Assembly (NCBI GenBank): GCA_003255025.1
Contig: QANY01008571.1
Coordinates: 248,001-312,000 of the forward strand
DNA: 64,000 nucleotides
DNA from: Datisca glomerata
Taxonomy: Eukaryota; Streptophyta; Magnoliopsida; Cucurbitales; Datiscaceae
Direction: 5' to 3'
The notes beneath the pieces are model-generated. The model ran no database searches and was not told the origin of the DNA. It was given only the letters and a program-made list of their open reading frames with translations. This document shows positions 48,101 to 58,735 of this stretch, in pieces. How positions within the stretch are numbered: the first letter of the stretch is position 1; each line of letters begins with the position of its first letter. The translations under genes and the position numbers were made by a program.

Positions 48101-51100
48101 AAAATCTCATTCTCTCTCCCCTATCAAATCTCACTCTCTCTTTCCAGCCAACAATGCCAAATCATTAATGCTTCAAAATATAAAATGTAAGAAATGAAAA
48201 AATATGATAAATTTAAAAAGAAGTTTATTACTTAATTAAATGTGAGGGTAGTTACGTTTATCAACAAAATGGTGTGATTAAAAGAAAATAAAATTTGATA
48301 GAAATCTAATGAATTTAAAAGGATGACAAAAATCTAATTAGGTGTGTACAAACTACTATTTGGTGTAATTTCTTTTTGCAATACATAAAAAATAACCCTT
48401 CCAATTTGGCGGCTTCACTGAAAAAATATATATACAAAAATTAAACACACACACACACATATAACTTGTTTACATGACGTCTATGTCATTTGGTAAATAA
48501 AATATTGCCCCTACTATTTTTACAGTTTAAGTAAAAAGTTGGCAGTTTTCGCAATTCTCCCAAAGAATTTTCAATAACTTCTGTAGATTTATAGTTGATT
48601 GGGCCAATTTTTTCTTTATGCAATTTTAACAAGATTGAGTAGAATTTAAAAAATAAATGTAAATTTAAAAAATAGTTGATTGGGCCAATTTTTTCTTTTT
48701 ATCTCTTTCTCATCATTTCACTCTCTCTCATGTTAAATCAAATCTCTCTCTTTGTCGAATCAAAATCTCTCCCTTATCATTAAAATCTCTCTCTCATTAA
48801 AATAATATAAATGTAAATGAGAATAAAATAATAATCATTTACATATATATCACAACCAACATCTCTCTCTCCCTCTCTCTCAATCCGAATTTATTGTTAT
48901 TTTTATCTCTCTCTTATAATTTCACTTTCCCTCATATCAAATCTAAACTCCCTCTATTAAATCAAAATCTCTCCAATCCTTATTTTTGGCATCAAATCTC
49001 ATTCTCTCTCCCCTATCAAATCTCTCTCTCTCTCTCTTTCCAGCCAACAATGCCAAATCATTAATGCTTCAAAATATAAAATGTAAGAAATGAAAAAATA
49101 TGATAAATTTAAAAAGAAGTTTATTACTTAATTAAATGTGAGGGTAGTTACGTTTATCAACAAAATGGTGTGATTAAAAGAAAATAAAATTTGATAGAAA
49201 TCTAATGAATTTAAAAGGATGACAAAAATCTAATTAGGTGTGTACAAACTACTATTTGGTGTAATTTCTTTTTGCAATACATAAAAAATAACCCTTCCAA
49301 TTTGGCGGCTTCACTGAAAAAATATATATACAAAAATTAAACACACACACACACATATAACTTGTTTACATGACGTCTATGTCATTTGGTAAATAAAATA
49401 TTGCCTCTACTATTTTTACAGTTTAAGTAAAAAGTTGGCAGTTTTCGCAATTCCCCCAAAGAATTTTCAAAAACTTCTGTAGATTTATAGTTGATTGGGC
49501 CAATTTTTTCTTTATGCAATTTTAACAAGGTTGAGTAGAATTTAAAAAATAAAAGTAAATTTAAAAAATAGTTGATTGGACCAATTTTTTCTTTTTATCT
49601 CTTTCTCATCGTTTCACTCTCTCATGTTAAATCAAATCTCTCTCTTCGTCAAATCAAAATCTCTCCCTCATCATTAAAATCTCTCTCTCATTAAAATAAT
49701 ATAAATGTAAATGTGAATAAAATAATAATTATTTACATATATATCACAACCAACATCTCTCTCTCCCTCTCTCTCAATCCGAATTTATTGTTATTTTTAT
49801 CTCTCTCTCATCATTTCACTCTCTCTCATATCAAATCTAAACTCCCTCTATTAAATCAAAATCTCTCCAATCCTTATTTTTGGCATCAAAATCTCATTCT
49901 CTCTCCCCTATCAAATCTCACTCTCTCTTTCCAGCCAACAATGCCAAATCATTAATGCTTCAAAATATAAAATGTAAGAAATGAAAAAATATGATAAATT
50001 TAAAAAGAAGTTTATTACTTAATTAAATGTGAGGGTAGTTACTTTTATCAACAAAATGATGTGATTAAAAGAAAATAAAATTTGATAGAAATCTAATGAA
50101 TTTAAAAGGATGACAAAAATCTAATTAGGTGTGTACAAACTACTATTTGCTGTAATTTCTTTTTGCAATACATAAAAAATAACCCTTCCAATTTGGCGGC
50201 TTCACTGAAAAAATATATATACAAAAATTAAACACACACACACACATATAACTTGTTTACATGACGTCTATGTCATTTGCTAAATAAAATATTGCCCCTA
50301 CTATTTTTACAGTTTAAGTAAAAAGTTGGCAGTTTTCGCAATTCTCCCAAAGAATTTTCAATAACTTCTGTAGATTTATAGTTGATTGGGCCAATTTTTT
50401 CTTTTTATCTCTTTCTCATCATTTCACTCTCTCTCATGTTAAATCAAATCTCTCTCTTTGTCAAATCAAAATCTCTCCATTATCATTAAAATCTCTCTCT
50501 CATTAAAATAATATAAATGTAAATGAGAATAAAATAATAATTATTTACATATATATCACAACCAACATCTCTCTCCCTCTCTCTCAATCCGAATTTATTG
50601 TTATTTTTCTCTCTCTCATCGTTTATCTCTCTCTCATATCAAATCTAAACTCCCTCTATTAAATCAAAATCTCTCCAATCCTTATTTTTGGCATCAAATC
50701 TCATTCTCTCTCCCCTATCAAATCTCTCTCTCTCTCTCTCTCTCTTTCCAGCCAACAATGCCAAATCATTAATGCTTCAAAATATAAAATGTAAGAAATG
50801 AAAAAATATGATAAATTTAAAAAGAAGTTTATTACTTAATTAAATGTGAGGGTAGTTACGTTTATCAACAAAATGGTGTGATTAAAAGAAAATAAAATTT
50901 GATAGAAATCTAATGAATTTAAAAGGATGACAAAAATCTAATTAGGTGTGTACAAACTACTATTTGGTGTAATTTCTTTTTGCAATACATAAAAAATAAC
51001 CCTTCCAATTTGGCGGCTTCACTGAAAAAATATATATACAAAAATTAAACACACACACACACATATAACTTGTTTACATGACGTCTATGTCATTTGGTAA

Positions 51101-51154
51101 ATAAAATATTGCCCCTACTATTTTTACAGTTTAAGTAAAAAGTTGGCAGTTTTC
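45195..51154. repeat. Tandem satellite array, 6.8 units of ~0.81-0.90 kb in a three-unit higher-order repeat
   Basis: Unit starts (word ttctttttat before tctttctcatcattt) lie at about 45195, 46089, 46985, 47802, 48693, 49589 and 50399. Unit lengths are 894, 896, 817, 891, 896 and 810, then a partial 755. The pattern is long-long-short twice. Each unit is CT-rich at its head, has ctttccagccaacaatgcc in the middle, and an (AC)n run and gttggcagttttcgc near its end. Shared single-base markers between units 2 and 5 and between 1 and 4 support a ~2.6 kb higher-order period. No coding potential. Confidence 0.93.
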
Positions 51155-51781
51155 TATACTGTTCTGGAAATAGGAGAACTATCTGCAGCATACTCTTATT
51201 GTCTTTTTTATTTTGAATAAAAAATGTGCATGGTTAAATATATGTTACGAGTCATAAACATATTTTTAACTTGTTGAGTCTGGAGATACAATGTATTTCA
51301 CTGCATATTTGTTATTGCCTTTTATGTTTTTTTTCTTGAAATATATAGGTTTTACTAAGTTACAATTAATTTTGATATTGTCTTCATGATATTTCAACAA
51401 AAATTTTTCGTTAATTATAAGTCAGCAAATTAAAAACATGTTTAAAATTTAGCTGATAGTTCTTCTTATTGAAAATATTTGTTTTGACAATTTATGTACT
51501 GTTATGAAAATATGAGAACTATCTGCAACATACTCTTACTGACACTTTTATTTTGAATAAAAAATATGTCTGGTTAAATTACAAGTCGTAAACATTTTTT
51601 AACATGCTGAGTCTAGAGACATACTTTGTTGCATATTTGTTACTGCCTTTTATATTTTTTCCTTGAAATACATATAGATTTTACTAAGTTGTAATTAAAT
51701 TTTGATATTGTCCTCGTGATATTTCAACAATAGATATTTCGTTAATTATAGGTCATAAAATTAAAAACATATTTTTGACAT
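51155..51781. repeat. Two-copy direct repeat next to the satellite
   Basis: 51155-51455 and 51493-51781 are diverged copies: gagaactatctgca.catactctta, ttattttgaataaaaaat, tgagtct.gaga.a, gatatttcaaca and cgttaattata occur in the same order with a period of about 340 bp. Different sequence from the satellite. Confidence 0.75.
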
Positions 51782-52250
51782 ATGGATTATGGAAATGTAA
51801 CACTAAAAATACCTATAAAGCATGCTGTTAAAGCATATGAGGAAATAAAGTTATTATTTTCTAAAACAAGAAAGATGTTCAAATACGAGCATCTCAAAAT
51901 CAAAGCTTTAGTAAGTCATAACAAGCTATATATTAAATCTCAATCTCCAACAAAACAACAATCAACTACTAACAACTCATAATCATAAAAAATTAAACAA
52001 GTACATATTCAAATAAAGTATTAACAAGTCATATATTAAACATCCTAATGAGTTATATTAGTTCTCAATCTTCAACAAAACATCAATGAAGTACGAGTCA
52101 TCTACCTCAACTAATTCATATCTAGCACCTAAATATCCGTCTAAACATTCAAACATTCATACATCTAAATATACAAAATGTTATGTAAGATTTTCAAACT
52201 TTCCAAAAATATCAAACATCTTTCAATGTATGGTCTAAATATTGCATTGT
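51782..52250. other. Gene-free stretch below locus 2
   Basis: A short plus-strand frame (51782-51982) has no recognisable motif. The stretch probably includes the 3' UTR of locus 2 on the minus strand. Confidence 0.35.
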
Positions 52251-52617
52251 CTATTGTGAAAGAATATCAAAGGATGGTGGCTCAATTATGGGGACTTGTT
52301 TCATAGGGTGCTCAACCTTGTCATGTTGCTGCTTTAGTTTCTCCTCGTCAGCTGCTGACTCAAAAGCAGTTATATATGGAGAGTTTAAAACCAGAGATGA
52401 TTTTATTAGCCTCTTTGATTGATATCTCTTTTTCTCATATTATTTCACGAGCTTCCTTCTTTTTGGTTTATTTTTCTTCATTCAATGATTCAAAATATTA
52501 ATATGCATTTATTCATAAGTAAATTAGAAATACAATACTGAACAACAATAGGAAATTTACTCATTTATTATGTAAATAAAATTTTTACACTATGTTAAAA
52601 ATTATTTGTAGACTTAC

Positions 52618-53631
52618 ATCATTCATTGCATTACCGGTATGAATTACTATTCCCCTCTCCAAATTTCCAGAAAATATCAATTTGAAAAATAGCAGAAAAA
52701 CAAGTATAAAAATGAGTAAAGAGATATATTGGTCACTAGAAAAATTAAGCATTTTTCTTTTAAAATGACATAACTAAACAAGAAACATACAGTCGATATG
52801 TAGATTAAAACATTTATGTTTTTTTTCCAGTAATTAGAAATACAATACTGAAAAACAGTAAAAAATAAATTATATTTTATTTAAAGAAGTTATTTACACG
52901 ATGTGATACAGACTTAGTTCATTTGTTAGAGCTTCGGTCAAAATTTCTTTCCCCTTTTCTAAATTTCCAGCAATGTTAACCTGCACTCATCAATTTTAAA
53001 GGACTGGGATATGAACCTCTTGCGTATTGCCAAGCTCTACTAGTTTGTCTCATATATTTAGTTTACCAACCAGTCTATGATAAAAAGTTTCATGTAACTT
53101 TTAAAAATAAAACAAAATATAGTGGACAGTAATGATAAGTGCGTTAAATACATTTTGTGGATCCATTCTTAGGAAATTAACCATTAGCATCCTTGATCAT
53201 ATTAACTTGTATATGCTAATTAAGTGTCAGAAATATAAAACAAAATAAAAGTAGCAGTCACTTGATGACACAACAAAGTTAACTGATAGCTTAATTAAAT
53301 CTAAAAGCAATAGACACTAAAGCATACTTTACTGAAAACAGTAGGAAAACAAATCAAATTTTATGTAATTAGAGTTTGTACGATACATAAAATAAATTGA
53401 CAGACTTACTTCCTCTCAGTTGGAATTTCTTTACTCCTGTCTAAATTTCCAGCAATGTTAACCTGCACTCATGTTTTTAAAAATATGTTTAAGCAAATGT
53501 ACGCTACGACTAATCATATATTAGGTAATTAAATTGTTTAAGCTTTGTAAACTAAATGTTTACAAATTTACTTCACCCGTTATAGCCTTTGTTTGAATTT
53601 CTTTTCCTCTGACTTTTCCATCAAACTTAAC
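52618..53631 (-). repeat. Four tandem exon-like modules of ~60 nt within locus 2
   Basis: Minus-strand modules at 53631-53572 (60 nt, VKFDGKVRGKEIQTKAITGE), 53462-53410 (53 nt, VNIAGNLDRSKEIPTE), 52980-52918 (63 nt, VNIAGNLEKGKEILTEALTN) and 52680-52618 (63 nt, SGNLERGIVIHTGNAMND). The first three follow a tgcag acceptor; the first, second and fourth precede GTAAAT or GTAAGT, while the third has CTAAGT. Parts of the introns (agaaatacaatactgaa, near 52526 and 52836) are repeated as well, so whole exon-intron blocks were duplicated. Confidence 0.65.
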
Positions 53632-54625
53632 CTGCACTTATCAGTTTTATGCAATATCTTTCAGCAATATGTTCCAAACGAATGTATGCAAAAACTATAT
53701 GGTAAGACTTAAACAATTACTTCAAGAACATATATTACTAGTCTTACATTGCCATTTGATGTTGATTCATACTTGTTCCTCTAGTGTCCACATTTTCATC
53801 ATTTTTTCATGTGTTTATATTATGTGTAAGTAATATTTTTTAACTTGTAAACATTTCTCATACGATAAGTTAACAACAACTGTTCAAATTTTCTCCATTT
53901 CCTATTAGTCTTTCTATGCGGGAACCAACAACTTCATATCCTTCATTGTTGTAAGGTTCATCCCTTCCAACATTTTTCTGAAAAGTATTCCTCTAATATA
54001 TATAATTATTAATAGATGTAATTAATTGTTATGTTGAATAATGTAGTGATTTTTTCATACATGTTCATCTCATTTCCCATTGGTTGTATTGATCAAACTG
54101 TTGATTAGTTGTCATATTTCATTAAATTCTCGGACTACATTTTTGCCATGCTTGACATTTTCTCAGAAATCTTAACCTAAGATTTCTCTAAGGCCTCAAC
54201 TTGTCTAGCATCTTTTTCATCTCAGGTTCCACCCTAATCTTTGGTCGGATGGGTGTACAAATTAAATTCTCAAAAGAGTCTGCATCGGGCCTATACTTCT
54301 TGAGTCATCTTCTTTATCTTGGTTCGAAGTTTGTCTTCTTTTGTTGAAGTTACTCATGTATATGGCTGCCCATTCTTCCTCTATTGGTTGTAATGGTTTG
54401 ACCTGAAACTATAATTATTTTATAACTTTAATTAAGTATTTGCTTGAATACATCAAAACTAAAATTCAAAATTAATAATGAAAAAGTTAGTTGTGAATAT
54501 ATGTTACTTACATCAGTGTTCCCAAAAAATGTATCTTTCTAATCCTCTTCATTCTGGCTGAATGCTTGATTCCCTATCACATAGGCGAGAAAGACCATTC
54601 TTGACTTTTGTTGCATATTTTGAAG

Positions 54626-55787
54626 TGTTGACCCTAGTCGAGATGAAAATTTTGATGATAATAAATAATACGTGGACTAATATTTTAACTAAGTGGGTAT
54701 GTTTTAAATAAAGTGAGAATCATGTTGAAATCACTTAATCTTAAGTGTTTATGAAAAAACAATTAATGACAAACAAAACAGTACATGGCGAGATACGTGC
54801 AACATGTCACGAAGTGCACAAAGCATATCAAACGAATTTCAAATGACTTAAATCAAAGTCTTCTCAACTCAGAATGCTTCAAAGAATTCAGAATCAGACT
54901 GAACCACTCGTGAACCAGACTATAGAAGACCGAACTAGAAAGAATAATGTGAAATTGTCAAGGACCGGTTCACCCTCAACCCGGTGGCCAAACCAGCCTA
55001 ACTTTGGAGGGCAATAAGGTCACACTGGTGGAAAAATGATGCACCAATTTGGGGCTGTTCTGACCGGTGCAACCAGTTTGGCAATTATGAAAATTACTTG
55101 CCTAATTTCTCAAACCGGTGGAGAAACCGCTGTGACTGGTTTGAATAGTGTTTTTCAAAACTATAAATGCCCCATTGCTTTGTCATTCCACCACATCCCT
55201 CCTTCTCTCTCCAACTAAGTTTCGTAGTATTTTATTATTTGATAGACCTGTATTTTGATCGAGATTTTGAGATATTTTTTTAGAGAGAAGCACGTATAAA
55301 TTGTGAGCGAAAATTGAGAGATCTACTCTTTGAGAGAGAGAAATTTTGTAAGAGATTCAAAGATCTCGACCTAGCTGCATTGTCAATGTCTGATTGGCAC
55401 TATAAGCCAATAGGGTTTGTAAAGCTTTGGCTTTCTTCACCGTTAAGAAGATCGTTTAGAAAACATTTTCAAGGAGAGATCCTTTGAGTGTTAAGTAGGG
55501 ATAGATTTTTCCGAATCACGTAAAAATATTGTGTGTTAAATCTCTCTTCCGTACTTTTTCATTTACGTCCTATTTACTTTCCATACTAAATTTATCGCAC
55601 GTTTAATTTCCACTATTTAATATTCTGTCATTATAATTTTAATATTTAATTACTCGTTTATTAAATATTGCTTGCTTGCTTGATTTAATTTATTTTTCAT
55701 TTTATATTTCAAGCAATTTTAGTTTTATTTTATATTAAAGATTTCATTTTAAATTTTTCCTTAATAAAAGGGGTGCCATAATGATCA
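54626..55787 (+). repeat. Copia 5' LTR
   Basis: Begins TGTTGACCCTAGTCGAG and ends near gatca at 55787, just before the primer site. It contains several accggt words (about 54962-55140) and a GA-rich leader (about 55285-55360). The segment 54940-55340 is repeated at 57690-58140 in the right LTR. Confidence 0.7.
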
Positions 55788-55793
55788 TAAAAT

Positions 55794-55805
55794 TGGTATA
55801 AGAGC
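55794..55805 (+). promoter_or_regulatory. Primer-binding site (Met tRNA type)
   Basis: tggtataagagc, one base from the standard tggtatcagagc, directly after the LTR. Confidence 0.8.
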
Positions 55806-55869
55806 TTGATGCTCAATTATCTAAGACTTAATTATCTTGAGTTATAACATCATCTTTTAATTTTCAACA

Positions 55870-56193
55870 ATGACATTAAATTTCAAACCTCCATTTGTTA
55901 ATGGAGTAGATTTTAATTTTTAAAAAATTAGGATGAGAATTTTTATTCAATCCATTGATTATAATTTATGAAAAATTGTAGAAAATGGTCACTCAAAATT
56001 AAATTATCTTTAAATATTCAAGTTATAAATATTTTATATTGTGTCTTAAGTATAAATGAATATAATCGTATTTCTCTATGTGAATCTGCAAAAAACATTT
56101 AATATGTACTGATATTCTCATGAATGAGTATGAAATGTTTAAAATACATGATATTGGAAGTATTGAATATATGTTTGATCGTTTAAGTTAAAG
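55870..56193 (+). pseudogene. Copia gag N-terminal fragment
   Basis: The ATG at 55870 opens FKPPFVNGVDFNF, then after a stop KIRMRIFIQSIDYNL, then another stop and KIVENGHS; both stops stand at usual tryptophan positions. Further gag words (NEYNRISLCESAKNI, NEYEMFKIHDIGSIEYMFD) follow in shifted frames until about 56193, where an unrelated repeat-rich segment begins. Confidence 0.8.
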
Positions 56194-57689
56194 GTGTTCA
56201 AAAACCGTCCAGATCGTGTAACCCGATCCAGACTGAATCAAATTTGATCGGTCTGGACGACTTTTCCCTCAAATTTTGGTGGTACGGTCTAACCATACCG
56301 CCGTATAATATATATATTTTTTTAGGTTACATGGTGAAACCCAAAAGTAAAGTTCTCGCAGTCTCTCTTTCAGTCTCGAACCCCCTTCTTCGTCGTCTCG
56401 AGCCCTTCTTCTTCGTCATCTCGAGCCTTCTTCTTTCTTCAGTCGTGTCATCTCAGCTCTTCTTCTTTCAGCCTCGTCGTCTCATCCCTTCTTCTTCTTC
56501 ATTGTGTAGTCTACACGATGGGTACACAGACATCATGTAGCCATCCTATAAACTACATAATGGGTACACGAGCGTCGTGTAGACTGTACAATGGGTTGTG
56601 TAGTCTACACGATGGTTGCATGATACCCGTGCACTCATCGTGTAGTATACACGATGACTTCACGACGATCATGTACAATGCACAATATCTACATGATGAT
56701 CGTATAGTCATCGTGTACACTACAAGATTTCTACGTGACGATCATGTACCCATGACCCACCATCCACTTACTTTTCTTTATTCTTCACCATATTACTTTT
56801 TTTACATGACATCAAATCAAATGTCAATTCATTCTTTTTCAACACTCAATCTCCATATTTATTTATATTTAAATAAATATATAAAATAAAATATATTACA
56901 TATATAGTGTACACGATGATCGTGTAGCCATCTTGTACACTATACGATGACTACATGACGATCGTGTAGCCATCACGTACCCATGGCCCACCATCCAGTT
57001 ACTTATTCTTCATTTTTTTCTCCCAATACTTTTCTTACCCAATATCAAATCAAATGTCAATTCATTCTTCTTCAACACCCAGCCTCCATATTTATTTATA
57101 TTTAAATAAATATATAAAATTAAATATTTTACATGTTTAGTGTACATGATGATTACAAGACGATCGTGTAGTCATCTTGTACCCATGACCCACCATCTAC
57201 TTACATTTTCTTAATTTTCCCCAATATTATAGGTGTAGTGTACACGATGGATATACAGACATCGTGTTGTTATATTGTAGACTACATGATTGATACACGA
57301 GCATCGTGTAGACTACACGATGGATACACGAATATCATGTAGACTACATGATCGGTACATGGGCATTGTGTACACTATATCTTTCTCTACATTCTCTCTA
57401 TCTCTTACGCTCTATGTTCTGTCTTTCTCTCTTTCTACGTTCTCTCTTGAAATTAAAAATCCCACCAAAATCAACAAAACCTAAAAAATTAACAAAATCT
57501 ATTAAAATTAACAAATGTTAACAAAATTCATAAAAAATAACAAAACGCTTTAAAATTAACAAAACTCATTTTGTTATATTTAGTTATAGAGAAAATGAGT
57601 TTTTAGGAGAGATAAAGAGATGAAGATGAAAGATAAAGAGAGAGTGTGTGGGCCATGGGTGTAAATAGAACTGTAGGGACTAGATATAA
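56194..57689. repeat. Inserted segment with clustered CTACACGA/TCGTGTAG palindromic words and a ~0.2 kb tandem repeat
   Basis: It starts with ggtgttcaaaaaccg and ends near gggtgtaaatagaac (57658-57672). Words such as cgtgtag, ctacacgatg and tacacgatg occur more than twenty times in both orientations at 56500-56760, 56905-56990 and 57120-57360. A block beginning catgacccaccatccactta repeats at about 56751, 56982 and 57184 and includes aaatgtcaattcattctt and tatttatttatatttaaa. No protein is recognised; the frames across it are by-products. Confidence 0.65.
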
Positions 57690-58260
57690 TAGTGTGAAAA
57701 TGTCGAGGACCGATTCAACCTTAATCTAACATCCAAACCAGCTCAACTTTGGAGGGCAATAAGGTCACACTGGTTAAAAATTGGTGCACAGATTTTGGAC
57801 TGGTCTGATCGGTTTCTTGATCGGTGCGACCGATTTGGAAATTATGACAATTAGTTGCCTAATTGCTAAAACTGGTCAGACCGGTGGAGAAACCAATGTG
57901 ACTGGGTTTGTCAATAAGGAATCTTCCTTAATTGATGACCGGTTCTCCAACTGGTCTGATCAGTTTTAACATACTTTTTTAACACTATAAATACTCCAGA
58001 ACTTTATCATTGCACCACACCTCTCCTCTACTCTCCAATGAAGTTTCGTAGTATTTTATTATTTGAGAGGCTTGTATTTTGAGCGAGAATTTAAGATATT
58101 TTCTAGAAGCTAGTATAAATTGTGAGCGAAAAATTGAGAGATCTAATTTAATTTGTTTTTCATTTTTATATTTCAAGCAATTTTATTTTTATTCTATATC
58201 ACATATTTCTTTTTAAACTTTTTTTCTTAATAAAAGGGATGCCATATCGATCCTACAATA
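57690..58260 (+). repeat. Partial copia 3' LTR
   Basis: Matches 54940-55787 with an internal deletion: shared words are aactttggagggcaataagg, aagtttcgtagtattttatt, tataaattgtgagcgaaa and aataaaaggg.tgccat. The U3 start found in the 5' LTR is missing. Confidence 0.7.
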
Positions 58261-58429
58261 TGCTTACTACATGTCCATCATGAGTGCCTTGTAGAGCACT
58301 CCACCTTCTTCCTCGAGTGATGCATAGATTTTCATCGTTTCTTCATGCATATCCTTATTTATTTGTCTTGTTCATATTTATGTTTTTAATTTTATTTTAT
58401 TATGACAATCAACGATTTTTGTCCTAAAA

Positions 58430-58610
58430 CAAACCCTTAAGCTAAAAAGTCTGAAAATCCCTTTGAAAATCGAGATACATTGAATCGAGGCAGTATTAGG
58501 GTGAAACTGGTAGGGCCGGTGTGAAACCGGACATACCGGTTAGAAGGGTTCCCTAGTCAGTGCAACTGGTTCCTCTATAAGATGAATATGGACTTCTCTT
58601 GTTTTCTTAT
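58430..58610. other. accggt-rich segment in the first intron of locus 2
   Basis: Contains ggtagggccggtgtgaaaccgg and ataccggttag-type words like those of the neighbouring LTRs. Possibly a further LTR scrap. Confidence 0.35.
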
Positions 58611-58735
58611 ATACTTACATTGTCATTTATTTTCCATCTTTTAGATGATGAATATGGATATTCTCTTGTTTTCTTTGCTTTCCTCGAAGATTTTTTTTTC
58701 TGAACTTTCTTCTTTGCTTCTCTTTTAGTTCCCAT

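Larger units (their letters stand above)
54619..58269 (+). mobile_element. Deleted + strand copia element inside an exon of locus 2
   Basis: A 5' LTR with Met-tRNA primer site and gag start on the left, and a partial LTR copy on the right, with only ~1.9 kb between. Pol is absent. The exon sequence resumes exactly on each side, and flanking catat (54614-54618) and catgt (58270-58274) may be a mutated 5 bp target duplication. The LTR ends do not show clean TG..CA at these points, so the limits are uncertain by a few bases. Confidence 0.7.
52251..58735 (-). pseudogene. Locus 2: multi-exon gene remnant interrupted by a copia element
   Basis: Pieces on the minus strand: exon 1 58735-58619 (39 codons; MGTKREAKKKVQKKKSSRK, donor GTAAGT). 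Then exon 2 in two halves, 58353-58270 (ASLEEEGGVLYKALMMDM) and 54613-54512 (QQKSRMVFLAYVIGNQAFSQ, donor GTAAGT), with the copia element between. Exon 3 runs 54402 to about 54190 (acceptor TTTCAG; VKPLQPIEEEWAAIYMSNFN, then a shift into KIRVEPEMKKMLDKL). Exon 4 starts at 53977, then four ~60 nt exon-like modules, then a last piece about 52485-52251 (LNSPYITAFESAADEEKLKQ ... DILSQ stop). The basic first exon and layout resemble locus 1, so the two are probably related. One TAG in exon 2, a TAA in the last exon, one shift and two spoiled splice sites mark decay. Function unknown. Confidence 0.55.

Noticed and set aside
49713..49955. 80-codon plus-strand frame in the satellite
   Set aside because: Low-complexity SL-rich text from CT repeats; not kept in the other units.
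55036..55218. 60-codon frame, similar to one at 57781-57969
   Set aside because: Both lie in matching parts of copia LTRs, so their similarity is LTR homology, not a protein family.
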